Source: Massilia sp. H-1 (lineage in GTDB: Bacteria > Pseudomonadota > Gammaproteobacteria > Burkholderiales > Burkholderiaceae_D). From it: DNA of 64,000 bases. Every line of letters starts with the position of its first letter. Position 1 is the first letter of the stretch. Below are positions 21,114-32,185 of the stretch, piece by piece. Both the position numbers and the translations under genes were made by a program. Below the pieces are notes generated by a model, which saw only the letters and a list, made by a program, of their open reading frames with translations, ran no database searches and was not told the DNA's origin. The stretch lies in contig CP087969.1 in NCBI GenBank assembly GCA_024703915.1, positions 4,526,001 to 4,590,000 of the forward strand. The letters run 5' to 3'.

Positions 21114-21314
21114 ATGACTGACGTCCAAGAAATTCAGCGCCGTTTGATCGAGCTCGATGTGGAACATCGCGATCTGGATGCGGTCATCGATATGTTGATC
21201 CTGGACGGGCACCACGACCAGTTGCAATTGCGTCGCCTCAAAAAACGCAAGCTGCAACTGAAAGACCACATCACCTTGTTGAAAATGCAATTGGTGCCGG
21301 ACGTCCCGGCCTGA
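21114..21314 (+). CDS. DUF465 / YdcH-family small protein
   Basis: An intact 66-residue helical protein (VQEIQRRLIELDVEHRDLDA near the start, then LRRLKKRKLQLKDHITLL). The pattern of a short helix, HxxLDxxI-like turn and basic second helix ending in a KDHI-type motif is that of DUF465. Function unknown. The 223-base gap before it, shared with the divergent phosphatase, is more AT-rich than the surrounding genes but holds no site I can name. Confidence 0.85.
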   Translation: MTDVQEIQRRLIELDVEHRDLDAVIDMLILDGHHDQLQLRRLKKRKLQLKDHITLLKMQLVPDVPA

Positions 21315-21342
21315 TCCGTCTTCGCACCACTGAAACGCCACT

Positions 21343-23381
21343 TTGACCGATCCTACAAGGGCGCCCGAGGCGCCAACCGACGCCGATGATGCCGTCGCAC
21401 CCGCTGGGAAACACGATGCCGAGATCGACCGCCTGTTCAGCGCCGGCGGTCCGCTCGCGCCTGCGGTCGGCAGTTTCAGCCCGCGCCGTTCGCAAACCGA
21501 AATGGCGAAGGCGATCGCCCAGGCCATCGCCGACCAGACCACCCTGATTGCCGAGGCTTAGCACCGGCACCGGCAAGACCTTCGCCTACCTGGTGCCCGC
21601 GCTGTTGTGGGGCGGAAAAACCATCGTCTCGACAGGTACTAAAAATCTTCAGGATCAGTTGTTTCTGCGCGACATTCCAACCGTGCGGGCGGCCCTGCGC
21701 GCCCCGGTCTCGGTAGCCCTGCTCAAGGGCCGCTCGAACTATGTCTGCCATTACCACCTCGAACGCACGCTCCAGAACGGCCGCATGACCTCGCGCGAGG
21801 ACGTGGGCAACCTGCGCGAGATCTCGCGCTTCATCAAGATGACCACCTCGGGCGACAAGGCCGAGCTGGCCAAGGTGCCCGAGAACGCGCTGATCTGGAA
21901 CCTGGTCACGTCCACCCACGACACCTGCATGGGCACCGAGTGCCAGTACTACCAGGATTGCTTCGTGATGAAGGCGCGCCGCGAGGCGCAGCAGGCGGAC
22001 GTGGTGGTGGTCAACCACCACCTGTTCTTTGCCGACGTCGCGCTCAAGGATACCGGCGTGGCCGAGCTGCTGCCGTCGGCCAACACCATCATCTTCGACG
22101 AGGCCCACCAGCTGCCTGACACGGCCACGCTGTTCTTCGGTCAGACCGTGTCCACCTCGCACATCCTGGAACTGTGCCGCGACGTGCTGGCCGAAGGCCT
22201 GGCGCACGCGCGCGGCGGCCCGGACTGGGCTAAGACCGTCACGGTGGTGGAAAAGGCCGCGCGCGATCTGCGCCTGACCTTCCCGCAAGACATCATGCGC
22301 CTGTCGCTGGCGCAGATCATGCCGTCGTCCGACTTCTTCCCGGCCTTCGACCTGCTCAAGGAAAAGCTGGCCGAGATGATCACCGTGCTCGAAGATAACG
22401 CCGCGCGCGCCGAGACGCTCGAACAGTGCCGCGTGCGCGCGGTCGAACTGGCCGCCTCGCTCGACGCCTGGAAGCCCGACGCCAAGGGCAAGGTGGTCGA
22501 GGGCGATCAGGCCGTGCTGTGGGTCGAGGCGTTCTCGTCCTCCCTGCATCTGCACAAGACGCCGCTGTCGATCGCGCCGATCTTCACCAACCAGCGCGAA
22601 GGTACACCGCGCAGCTGGATCTTTACCTCGGCCACGCTGGCGGTCAAGAACGACTTCAAGCATTTCTCGAACCAGATGGGCCTGACGGGCGAGCTAAGCC
22701 CAGACCTGGCCGAGCCCCTTCAACTACGAGCAGCAAGGCTTGCTGTACGTGCCGACCGGCTTGCCGGAACCAGAATTCCTTCGGCTACACCGACGCCGTG
22801 ATTGACGCGGCCCTGCCGGTGATCGAGGCGGTAGGCAGGGCGCACCTTCTTCCTGTGCACGACGATTCGCGCCGTCAAGCAGGTGTCCGAACGCCTGCGC
22901 GACGAGTTCTGCCCAGCGCGGCCTGAACTTCCCCCTGTTCGTGCAGGGAGAACGGGGCCGCACCGAGCTGCTCGATTCCTTCCGCAACGCGGGCAACGGG
23001 GTGCTGGTCGGCAGCCAGAGTTTCTGGGAAGGCGTGGACGTGCGCGGCGACGCGCTCTCGCTGGTGATCATCGACAAGCTGCCGTTCGCGCCGCCCGACG
23101 ACCCGGTGCTGGCAGCCCGCATCGACGTCATGGAAAAGCAGGGCATGAACGGTTTCATGCACCACACGCTGCCGGAAGCGATCATCAATCTGAAACAGGG
23201 CGCCGGACGCCTGATCCGCGACGAGACCGACCGCGGCGTGCTGATGATCTGCGATCCGCGCCTGATCAGCAAATCGTACGGCAAGCGGGTCTGGCAAAGC
23301 CTGCCGTCGTTCAAACGCACCCGCCTGGAAGCGGACGTGGTGGCGTTCTTCCAACCGCAGCAAGCAAGCTCAGAGGAATAA
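21343..23381 (+). CDS. DinG/YoaA-type ATP-dependent DNA helicase with Fe-S cluster
   Basis: A superfamily 2 XPD-like helicase of about 680 residues. Walker A TLIAEAGTGTGKTFAYLVPA, DEAH box IIFDEAHQLPDTATLFF, and four cysteines for a 4Fe-4S cluster (YVCHYH, then DTCMGTECQYYQDC). Later motifs: SWIFTSATLAVKNDFKHF, GNGVLVGSQSFWEGVDVRGD and LKQGAGRLIRDETDRGVLM. It unwinds DNA 5'-3' in repair. Breaks: 21556 (GAGGCCGGCACC in the Walker A appears as GAGGCTTAGCACC), 22715, 22770, 22843 and 22910. The start is a TTG at 21343; I saw no better one. Confidence 0.9.
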
Positions 23382-23383
23382 AC

Positions 23384-25211
23384 ATGGCAGTGTTCAAATC
23401 GATGGTGCTGGCAGTGGCATTGGCCTGCGCCTAGCCTGGGCGGCATGCAGGTGCAGGCGGCCGAGGCGGCAGCGGCCCAGCCGGTGCCCAAGTCGGTGGC
23501 CGAATCGGCGGCGGCGCACGAACTGGCCGCGCTGGCCGACCGCTACTACGAGGCGCAGGCGCGCTTCGAGCCGCTCAATGCCACCTTCATGCTAGACGAC
23601 AACCGCTTTGACGACCTGCTGCCGATGACGCTGGTGCTTAGGCCGTGCGCGCGCCAGTACGCGATGCTGCACGAGGTGCATGAGCAGCTGACCCGGATCG
23701 ACCGCAGCAAGCTGTCGGCGGCGGACGGCACCACCTTCGACATCCTCGCCTTCGAGCTGGCCGCGCTGCTGCGCATGGAGCCGTTCAAGGATTACCTGAT
23801 GCCGATGACGCACATGGACAGCTTGCCGGTGGTGCTGGCCAATTTCGGCGGCGGGCAGGGCTCGCAGCCGCTGACCACGGTGGCCCAGTACGACGCTTAC
23901 CTCAAGCGCATCGCGGCCCTGCCGCAGTGGACCGACGCGGCCATCGCCAACATGCGCAGTGGCATGCGCGAGAAGATCGTGCTGCCCAAGGCGCTCGTGC
24001 TTGGCCTGCTGCCGCAGATCAAGTCGCTGGCCGCGGCCAGCGTCGCCAAGAGCGATTTCTACACCCCGATCGGCAACTTGCTTAGGCCACCTTCAGCATG
24101 ATGAGAAAGCCCGCCTGAAGGGCGCCTACGGCAATGCCGTGCGCGAGAACGTCTTGCCGTCGCTGCGCAAGCTGGCCGTGTTCCTCGAAAACGATTACCT
24201 GCTTACCGCACGCGAGAGCGCTTAGCTGGAGCGCGTGCCGGGTGGCGCCGCCTGGTACCAGAACTGGGTGGCGGTGCAAACCACCAGCACCATGGCGCCC
24301 GACGAGATTCACCGCATCGGCCTGGCCGAAGTGGCGCGCATTCACGCCGAACTGGCCAAGCTGGGACCGAAGCTCGGCTACAGCGGCGCGCCGTCCGGCC
24401 TGCCGCGCTGGCTCGCCCAGCAGGAGAAATACCGCCCGTTCAAGACCGACGAACAGGTGCTGCAGGCCTACCGCGACATCAATGCCCGTCTCCAGCCCAA
24501 GCTGGCGCAGCTGTTTGCCACCTTGCCGAAAGCCCCGCTCGAGATCCGTGCCGAGCCGCCGCTGTCATGCGACACGGCGTCCGACCATTACACGGGCGCG
24601 GCCGCGGACGGTACGCGCCCGGGCATGTTCTGGGCCGTGATTCCCGATCCGTCCGGCTACGCGAGCACCAAGATGACCGCGCTGTTCCTGCATGAAGGCA
24701 ATCCCGGTCACCACTTCCAGCTGTCCAAACAGCAGGACTTGCCGGTGCCGAAGTTCCGTAAGTTCGGCGGCAACAACGCCTACATCGAAGGCTGGGCGCT
24801 GTACGCCGAATCGCTGGGCAAGGAGATGGGCCTGTACGAGGATCCGAACGCGTATGCTTAGGCTTCCTGTTGCTGGACTTGCGCCGCGCCGCGCGCCTGG
24901 TGGTCGACACCGGCCTGCACGCGAAAGGATGGACGCGCGAACAGACGGTGCAGTACCTGATCGACGAAGCGGGCGATACCCAGGACAGCGCGGTCAATGC
25001 GACCGAGCGCTACATGGCCTGGCCGGGACAGGCGCTCGGCTACAAGGTAGGGGCGCTGAAGATCCAGGAATTGCGCGAGCGCGCCAGCAAGGCGCTCGGC
25101 CCCCGCTTCAAGCTGGCCCAGTTCCACGACGCGGTGCTGGCCGAAGGCAGCCTGCCGCTCGGCCTGCTGGAAACGCGCATCAACGCCTGGATTGCACAAC
25201 AGGCAAACTAA
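23384..25211 (+). CDS. DUF885 family exported protein, putative metalloprotease-like
   Basis: About 605 residues, matching the DUF885 family. An N-terminal signal peptide (SMVLAVALACAGLGGMQVQA) is followed by AAAHELAALADRYYEAQARF and NATFMLDDNRFDDLLP. The hallmark is MTALFLHEGNPGHHFQLS, an HExxxGHH arrangement resembling a zinc site, followed by NAYIEGWALYAESLGKEMGL. Such proteins are annotated as peptidase-like without proven substrates. Breaks near 23431, 23638, 24082, 24222 and 24857 all show CTTAG or CTAG. Four bases separate it from the helicase gene. Confidence 0.87.
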
Positions 25212-25336
25212 GTGGCGGTAGGCGGCTTAGCGATTTTACCGTCGCCTTGGCGGCACTCTCGTGGTATTTTGAACATTAGTGCGGATTTGAACACTTGATT
25301 CAGACCGTTTCCACTGTCCATCCCGGGAGTTCCACC

Positions 25337-26179
25337 ATGTTCGATCGCCTCAAACGCAGCTTTGACCTCGTCAAGGCCAGTGCCGCTGTCCTGCGCCAGG
25401 ACAGCCAGCTGCTGGTCTTTCCCCTCATTTCAGGCCTGGCCTCGCTGGTCGTGATCCTGTGCTTCGCGCTGCCGATCTTTGGCTTCCGCGCGTTCGACCA
25501 GATCGGTGGCGGCGCCAACCCCACGCTGTACGCGGCCGGCTTCCTGTTCTACGTGATCCAGTATTTCGTCATTTTCTACTTCAACGTGGCACTGGTGGGC
25601 GCCGCCATGATCCGCATGGATGGCGGCGTGCCGACCCTGTCGGCCTAAGCATCGTGGTCGCCAACAGCCGTCTCGGTTCCATCCTCGGCTATGCGGTGAT
25701 CGCGGCCACGGTCGGCGTGATTCTGCGCGCGATCCAGGAACGCGTCGGTTTCCTCGGCCGCATCATCGTCGGCATGCTGGGCGTGGGCTGGACCATCGCG
25801 ACCTTCCTGGTGGTGCCGGTGCTGGTGGCGCGCGACAAGGGCCCGGTCGATTCGATCAAGGACAGCGCCGCGCTGCTCAAGCAAACCTGGGGTGAAAACG
25901 TGATCGGCCAGGCCTAGAATGAGCACCTTCTTCGGCTTGCTGTACGTGGCGCTGGTGCTGGGCGCCTTCGGCCTGGTGGCGCTGGCCGCGTCGCTGCACA
26001 GCGCCGTGCTGCTGACCCTGGTGATCGTGTGCGCGGTGGCACTGTTCGTGGTGACGGGCCTGATTCAGAGCGCCTTGTCGGGCATCTATTCGGCGGCCCT
26101 GTACCGCTACGCTTCCGGCGGCAACACCGGCGGCGCGTTCGACAACACGGTACTGGCTGGCGCCTTCCAGCCGAAGTAA
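25337..26179 (+). CDS. DUF6159-type integral membrane protein
   Basis: About 280 residues with at least five membrane segments (LVFPLISGLASLVVILCFAL, FLFYVIQYFVIFYFNVALVG, VGMLGVGWTIATFLVVPVLV, LVALAASLHSAVLLTLVIVC). FDRLKRSFDLVKASAAVLRQ near the start and KDSAALLKQTWGENVIGQA are typical of this family of bacterial membrane proteins of unknown role. Breaks at 25646 and 25915 are GCCTAAG and GCCTAG where GCCGGC-like sequence is expected. GGGAG lies eight bases before the ATG. A strong terminator follows. Confidence 0.8.
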
Positions 26180-26192
26180 GCAAGCAGCAGGG

Positions 26193-26225
26193 GGGCGGGC
26201 GGCGCGTGCCGCCCGCCCTTTTTTT
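26193..26225 (+). terminator. intrinsic terminator
   Basis: GGGCGGGCGGC (26193-26203), loop GCGT, then GCCGCCCGCCC (26208-26218) and a seven-base T-run. It ends the DUF6159 transcript. The T-run overlaps the stop of the convergent quinone oxidoreductase gene. Confidence 0.9.
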
Positions 26226-27204
26226 ATTTGCCCGGCAGGATCACGACCTTGCCCGTCACCTTGCGCGCGGCCATGTCATTGAGCGCCGCCGCCGTCTCGC
26301 CGAGCGCATAGCGGCCCGAGATGTGCGGCTTGATTTTGCCTTCGGCCAGCCATCCCATCAGCTGGCGCATCGCGCCCATGTTCGCCTTCGGTTCCCGTTT
26401 GGCGAATTCACCCCAGAACACCCCCATCAGCGAGGCGCCCTTGAGCAGCGTCAGGTTCAGCGGCAGCTTGGGGATTTCGCCATTGGCAAAGCCGACCACC
26501 AGGTAGCGTCCGCGCCAGCCGATCGAGCGGAAGGCTAGGCTCGGCGTACACCCCGCCCACCGGATCGTAGATCACGTCCGGTCCCTTGCCGCCGGTGGCC
26601 GCCTTGATGGCTTCGCGCAAGTCTTCGGTCGTGTAGTTGATGGTGGCGTCGGCGCCGTGGGCGCGGCACACGGCCAGCTTTTCCTCGCTCGAGGCGGCCG
26701 CGATCACGCGCGCGCCGAGCGCCTTGCCGATCTCGATCGCCGCCAGGCCGACCCCATGGCGGCGCCCAGCACCAGCATGGTTTCGCCTTCCTTGAGGGCG
26801 GCGCGGTCGACCACCGCGTGGTGCGAGGTGCCGTAGGTGAGGGTGATGGCGGCTGCCGTGTCGAAGTCCATGCCGGGTGGCATAGGCATCAGGGCTTGCA
26901 CCGGCACCACGATCTGCTGGGCAAACGCGCCCTGGGCGGTGAAGGCGATCACCTTGTCGCCGGGCTTGAAGGCGGTCACGCCGTCGCCCACCGCGCGCAC
27001 CACGCCCGACAATTCGCTGCCCGGCGTGAACGGCAGTTCAGGCTTGAACTGGTACTTGCCCTGGATGATCAGGACGTCGGGGAAATTGACGCCGGCCGCC
27101 ATCACGTCCAGCGCGACCTGGCCGGGGCCGGGCAGGGGATCGGGCAAGTCCTCGATGACGAGGGTGTCGGGCATTCCCCATGCGTTGCAAACCACGGCTT
27201 TCAT
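26224..27204 (-). CDS. NADPH:quinone oxidoreductase family protein (zinc-free MDR)
   Basis: About 325 residues. It begins MKAVVCNAWGMPDTLVIEDL, then AGVNFPDVLIIQGKYQFKPE and FTPGSELSGVVRAVGDGVTA, the catalytic-domain pattern of the QOR/crotonyl-CoA-reductase branch without structural zinc cysteines. The NADPH fold is broken at 26752 (a GGxGxA-type motif) and resumes in AAASSEEKLAVCRAHGADAT and ATGGKGPDVIYDPVGG; it ends GKVVILPGK. A second break lies near 26536 (GCTAGGC). Substrate not predictable. It is divergent from the TIR gene, 173 bases away. Confidence 0.9.
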
Positions 27205-27377
27205 TGGCGTCTCCTGTGTTTTAAGAAAAATAGTACGACCGTTTGATTTTCCGATTATGCCTTAATTTTCCGCCCTGCGCCGGGGGCGATCCGGGCCCCT
27301 TGCGGACGCGCAAAGCGGCCAGTGCCGAGCTTGTTAAAGTCGGGGATGGGGTCCGCACTTCGGAAAGGGAGGATGAA

Positions 27378-27981
27378 ATGGCAATCCGTTACGGCTGTTT
27401 CTTCAGTTATGCCCATGGCCGATACGAACTCATGAACAAGTTCAAGGCCGCCCTGTCGGAAGCGATCCGCTGCTATCTGGAGCCGTATTTCGATAACGAG
27501 GACGAGCTGTTCATCGACACCGAGCAGCTCGGCGGCGGCGACGACATCGACCGCCGCATCGCGCGCTGTGTGCAAAGCGTGTCGATGATCCTGATCTACA
27601 CGCCCAAGTACGAAGCCCATGGCTATACCCGGCGCGAGTACGCCGCCATGCAGATGCTCGAACACGAACGGGGCCAGTGGTATCCGATGCCGAGCCACCT
27701 GATCATCCCGGTGATCATGACCATGCATCCGGCCAAGCTGCCGCCGCAAATCACCAATTCCAGCCTGTACGTTGATTTCTCGCACTTCACGATGGCCACC
27801 AGCGATCTGAAGTCGAACCCGGATTTTCTTCCGGACATAAAAAGATTGTCGAGCGGATCGTTATTCACTATCAGTACCAAAAAGGTACACGCCCGTGGGC
27901 CATGACTGCAACCAATTCGTGCTCCCCGATGTCCCACCTGAATGGCGCGATCTGCCGGATTTGTCTTTCCCAAAAAAATAG
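27378..27981 (+). CDS. TIR-domain protein of a TIR / ATPase-TPR module
   Basis: ATG 27378 follows AAAGGGAGG. The start RYGCFFSYAHGRYELMNKF is the TIR box 1 pattern. ELFIDTEQLGGGDDIDRRIA is the BB-loop region. SVSMILIYTPKYEAHGYTRR followed by E87 matches the position of the catalytic glutamate of NAD-cleaving TIR domains. The C-terminal tail is reached only by restoring one A in each of two A-runs (near 27842 and 27882); it then reads CNQFVLPDVPPEWRDLPDLS and ends FPKK. About 200 residues. It lies 10 bases before the ATPase gene, so the two are almost certainly co-expressed. The likely action is NAD(P) breakdown or nucleotide signalling on activation; this is inferred from the family. Confidence 0.8.
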
Positions 27982-27991
27982 AGGAGCACTA

Positions 27992-30449
27992 ATGGAACTC
28001 AAACGCATTACACTGCCGCCGATAACCGCTCCCGGCGAGGTGACCACGTTTTACTCTTTCGAGAGCGGAACGGCGCGCAGTATCGCGCTGTCGAATACAG
28101 CAGTGCTGCTGGCGGGGCGCGACAACGCCACCGTGCCGGTACTGATGATCGATTGGGATACCGAATCACCGGGGCTGCACCACCATTTCGGCCGCCAGGA
28201 CGCGCGTCCCGGCCTGCTCGAATACTTCCAGGCTTGCCAGGACCACCTGCGCACGCTTGGCCACGGCCCGGCCGCCGCGGACGACACCGCGCTCGCGCTG
28301 CGTGCTCGAAGCGGTCGACTGGGAGCTGTATGTCGAACGGGTGGACCAAAGCCGTCCCCTGTATCTCATGCGCTTACTACCGCTTCGACGACAATTACGG
28401 CGAGCGTGCCGACCAAATGGACTGGGACAGCCTGTTTGCCGCCTGCCCGGCCCTGTTCCGCTGCTTCGGCGAACACCTGGGCCGTGCGCTTCCGCCATGT
28501 GCTGATTGACGCGCGCAGCGGCCGCTCGGCGGCGGTCAGCATCTGCACCACCTTGCTGCCGTCGCGCCTGGTCACCCTGTTCACGCCGAACCAGCGCAGC
28601 CTGGACGGGCTGTCGGGCGTGGTCACGCGCGCCATCGACTACCGCTGCAGCCACGAGGAAGAGCAGCGCCCGCTGCTGGTCTATCCGCTGCCCTCGTCGA
28701 TCGACAGCGCCGACTGCGAGCGGCGCATCCAGTGGCGGCGCGGCGATCCCCAGCGCGGCCTGGTAAACTACCAGCCGGTGCTGGAAAAACTGCTGCGCCA
28801 GTGCTACAGCCTGTCCCGGCTTTCGCTCGACAGCTACTTCAATGAAGTGCAGCTCCAGCAAACCAATGCCATGTCCGGCGGCGACCAGCTGCCCGCCATG
28901 ATCGCGCGCGACGCCGACCGCTTTTCGCTCACGCGCACCTTCGAGACCCTGCTGGCCTGGCTGGCCGACGGCCGCTTTCCCTGGCAATCCCTGGACGAAG
29001 TGCGCCTGGCCGACGCCATCATGCCGCGCCCGCGCGCGGCTCGGCGACTGCGTGGGCGGCGCCATCTCGCTGCCGCTGGCCGCCGATCTGACCCGCCTGG
29101 GCATGCTGTACCGGGAGCAGGGCAGGCAGGCCGAGGCGCTGTCCTGCTTCGAAGAAAGCCTGTCCCTGCGCCAGCGCGTCCTCGGCGAAGACCATCCCGA
29201 CACGCGCCGCAGCCGCACCCCACCTGGCCGCGCTGCTGCGCGACGACGCCAAGCAAGCTGCCCGAGGCCAGCTTTCTCCACGAATTGCTGGTCGAAGACT
29301 GCCAGCGCCTGCTTGGCGCCGACCATCCCGATACCCTGGCGGCGCGCCTGTCGCTGGCCGCCACGCTGGCCGCGCTCGGCGAGTTCGAGCGCGCCCTGGT
29401 GCTGCACGAGCACATCATCGGCGATTGCGAACGCCTGTTCGGGCCGACCAGCACGATGACGCTCGACAGCCTGGCCGGGCAGGCGCAGACGCTGACCCGG
29501 CGCGGCGAATTCTCGCGCGCGCATGGTCTACGAGCGGGTGCTCGAAGGGCGCGAACGGCTGCTGGGCGCCGAGCATGCCGATACCGTGCGTGCGGCCCAG
29601 CAGCTGGCCATGCTGCTCTACGAAATGGGCGACCTGAACCACGCGCGCAAGCTGCAGGAAAGCGTGGTGGCCGCGCGCGACCGCCATCTGGGCAACGACC
29701 ATGCGCTCACGCTCGAAGCGCGCGAGCAGCTGGCCGAAATCCTGGCCGCGCAAAGCGATATCGAGGGCGTGCGCAAGGTGCTCGAGGCGCTCGCCGCCGG
29801 GCGCGAGCGCAGCCTCGGGGCCGAGCATCCCGATACCCTGTCGATCCAGCTGCGGCTCGCTTCCATGCTCAGCGATTACGGCGACCACGGCGACCTGGAC
29901 GCAGCGCGCCGCCTGCAGCAGCAACTGCTGAGCCTGCACGAACGGGTGCACGGGGTCGACGACCTGCACACGCTCAACTGCAAGAAGGCGCTGGCCACCA
30001 CGCTGTCGCGCCAGGGCCACAGCGTGGACGCGCACAAGCTCGAGGAATCGGTGCTGGTAAGCAGCGCCCGCCCTGATCAGCAACCGCGGCGTGGCCATGC
30101 AGCCGCGACGACTCGCACGCGGGCGCGCTCGGCCTGCGTGCCTCGATCCTCGACGCGCGACGGCGTGGGCCAGGCCGAAACCCTGAGCCACAAGCTGGCC
30201 CAGCTGCAGCAGCTGATCGACAACCGCAGCGAGCGCGAAGCGCGCGAACTGGCCGACAGCCTGCGCCAGTCGGTCTTGCGGCCGAACGCGGCCAATCCGC
30301 TGCGCCTGCGCGGGGTGGCGATGATCAAGCAAGTCTACCTGCAGGAGAACGACAAGGATGCGCTGCTGTCGTTTGCACAAGATGAGGTGTCATCGTTGCA
30401 AGAAGCCCTGAAGGAGGTGGCGGCCGGGCGCGCCACGACCATTCCCTAG
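27992..30449 (+). CDS. KGGVGR-type P-loop ATPase fused to kinesin-light-chain TPRs
   Basis: About 820 residues; ATG 27992 follows GAGGAG. N-terminal VTTFYSFESGTARSIALSNT aligns with the family motif FYSFKGGVGRSMALANVA, but the signature lysine is replaced by glutamate (E24). VPVLMIDWDTESPGLHHHF is the next conserved motif. After a linker (YNEV-like SLDSYFNEVQLQQTNA, DRFSLTRTFETLLAWLADGR) at least six TPRs spaced about 126 bases apart carry LGEDHPDT, LGADHPDTL, LGAEHADTV, LGNDHALTL and LGAEHPDTL. The architecture matches bacterial conflict ATPases coupled to TIR effectors. Breaks near 28308, 28373, 28490, 29035, 29215, 29518 and 30066 fit the window's artefact pattern. Confidence 0.8.
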
Positions 30450-30522
30450 CAGGCGGGGCCTAGGCCAGAAAATCTTGCACCCAGGAGAGCGATGCGACCG
30501 TTGCATCAGGTAAAATCGCTGC

Positions 30523-31260
30523 ATGAGAATTCTTATTAGCAATGACGACGGCTATCTCGCCCCCGGTCTCGAGGCGCTGGCCGGTGCCCTCGCATCGATC
30601 GCCGATATCGTCGTCGTCGCGCCTGACAGCAACCGCTCCGGCGCGTCCAATTCCCTGTCGCTCGACCGCCCCCTGTCCGTGCAGCAAGCGGCCAACGGTT
30701 TCTATTTTGTCAATGGTACGCCGACCGACTGCGTGCACGTGGCGCTGACCGGTCTGCTCGACTACCGGCCCGACATGGTGGTGTCGGGCATCAACAACGG
30801 CCAGAACATGGGCGACGACACCCTGTATTCGGGGACCGTCGCGGCCGCCACCGAAGCGTATTTGTTCGGCATACCCGCGATCGCCTTCTCGCAAGTGGCG
30901 CACGGCTGGGAACACATCGATGCGGCCGCCAAAGTGGCGCGCGACATCGTCCTGCGCCGCTTCGACGAATTGCCCTCGCCTTATTTGTTGAACGTGAACA
31001 TCCCGAATCTGCCGTTCGAGGCCATGGGCGCGCTGCGCGCGACCCGGCTGGGACGGCGCCACCAGTCGGAACCGGTGATCCGGGCCCAGGACCCGCGCGG
31101 ACGCGACATTTACTGGATCGGCCCGCCCGGCGCCTGCCTCGATGCGGGCGAGGGCACCGATTTTCACGCCACCGCCCAGGGCGACATTTCGATCACGCCG
31201 CTCCAGATCGACCTGACCCACAAGACCGAGCTCGCGCTGCTGGCCCGGGGCCTGGCATGA
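30523..31260 (+). CDS. surE: 5'/3'-nucleotidase SurE
   Basis: An intact 245-residue protein. The metal site ISNDDGY opens the protein; SNRSGASNSLSLDRPL and VVSGINNGQNMGDDTLYSGT are the other SurE hallmarks. It removes phosphate from nucleoside monophosphates and is linked to stationary phase, usually beside pcm, nlpD and rpoS as here. Its TGA overlaps the pcm ATG in an ATGA. No strong ribosome site is seen upstream. Confidence 0.97.
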   Translation: MRILISNDDGYLAPGLEALAGALASIADIVVVAPDSNRSGASNSLSLDRPLSVQQAANGFYFVNGTPTDCVHVALTGLLDYRPDMVVSGINNGQNMGDDTLYSGTVAAATEAYLFGIPAIAFSQVAHGWEHIDAAAKVARDIVLRRFDELPSPYLLNVNIPNLPFEAMGALRATRLGRRHQSEPVIRAQDPRGRDIYWIGPPGACLDAGEGTDFHATAQGDISITPLQIDLTHKTELALLARGLA

Positions 31261-32154
31261 CCGAAAAGCGCAGCACCTTCCCGCTTCCCCTGTCGTCGGT
31301 GACGGGCACGGGCAGCGCTGCTTAAGCAAGACCGGCGGCGGCAAGGCGCCCGCCTATGCAGCCAAGCCAAAGTCGCCACGCCGCAGACGGCCACCCGCAA
31401 CGCGGCCCACACGCCATGGCCAAGGCCTGGACGGCGCCGGTGGCGTCGCCCTCCAAGTCGCACAGCGGCGCGCTGGCCCGCAGCCAGGCCCAGCCCCTGC
31501 AGGCGCCGCGCCAGGACCTGATGGTGTCGGACGCGATCCGGCGCGCGATGGTCACGCGCGTGGCCAAACAGGGCGTGCAGGACCAGGTGGTGCTGGCCGC
31601 GCTCGACACCGTGCCGCGCCACCGCTTCATTGACGAGGCGCTTTCGGCCCAGGCCTACATCGACGCCTCGCTGCCGATCGGCCACCACCAGACCATTTCC
31701 CAGCCGTATATCGTGGGCCGCATGATCGAAGTGATGCGCAACGGCGGCAAGCTGAGCCGTGTGCTCGAGATCGGCACCGGCTGCGGCTACCAGGCGGCAG
31801 TGCTGTCCTGCGTGGCCCAGGACGTGTATTCGATCGAGCGCATCAAGCCCCTGCACGAGCTGGCCAAGAACAATTTGCGGCCCCTGCGGATCGCCAATCT
31901 GCGTTTGCACTACGGAGATGGTATGCTAGGCTTGCCGCAGGCCGCGCCATTTGATGGCATTATTCTGGCTGCGGCAGGTCTCGAAGTACCCCAGGCTCTG
32001 CTGGAACAGCTTGCCATAGGCGGCCGCCTGGTCGCCCCGGTGGGCGCCCGTGTCCAGCACTTGCAACTAATCACGCGCACCGGCAAGTCGGAATGGACAG
32101 AGCGAAACGCTCGAAGATTGCCATTTTGTGCCGCTGCGCCCCGGGACCGTGTGA
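31257..32154 (+). CDS. pcm: protein-L-isoaspartate O-methyltransferase, N-terminally extended
   Basis: The enzyme repairs isoaspartyl residues with S-adenosylmethionine. Core motifs: QDLMVSDAIRRAMVTRVAKQ, VPRHRFIDEALSAQAYIDAS, VLEIGTGCGYQAAVLSCVAQ (AdoMet site), APFDGIILAAAGLEVPQALL. About 298 residues: some 75 extra at the N-terminus form a low-complexity Lys/Ala/Pro/Thr region, as in other Oxalobacteraceae as far as I recall. The start overlaps the surE stop. Breaks near 31320 (GCTTAAG), 31415 and 32105; after the last one the true end reads DCHFVPLRPGTV. Confidence 0.92.
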
Positions 32155-32185
32155 TCCCGTGCCCCATGAGTTCGATATAACAACG

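Noticed and set aside
21476..22663. Long open frame antisense to the helicase gene (395 codons)
   Set aside because: The plus strand has unmistakable helicase motifs; the antisense translation is Gly/Arg/Gln-rich noise.
28166..29524. Long open frame antisense to the ATPase-TPR gene (452 codons)
   Set aside because: Shadow frame; the opposite strand carries recognisable ATPase and TPR motifs throughout.
29160..30070. DNA repeat or CRISPR-like array with about 126-base spacing
   Set aside because: The periodicity is that of 42-residue TPR units in the coding frame; the DNA repeats are degenerate.
30511..30516. TAAAAT as a -10 box for surE
   Set aside because: It lies only seven bases before the ATG with no -35 at proper spacing.
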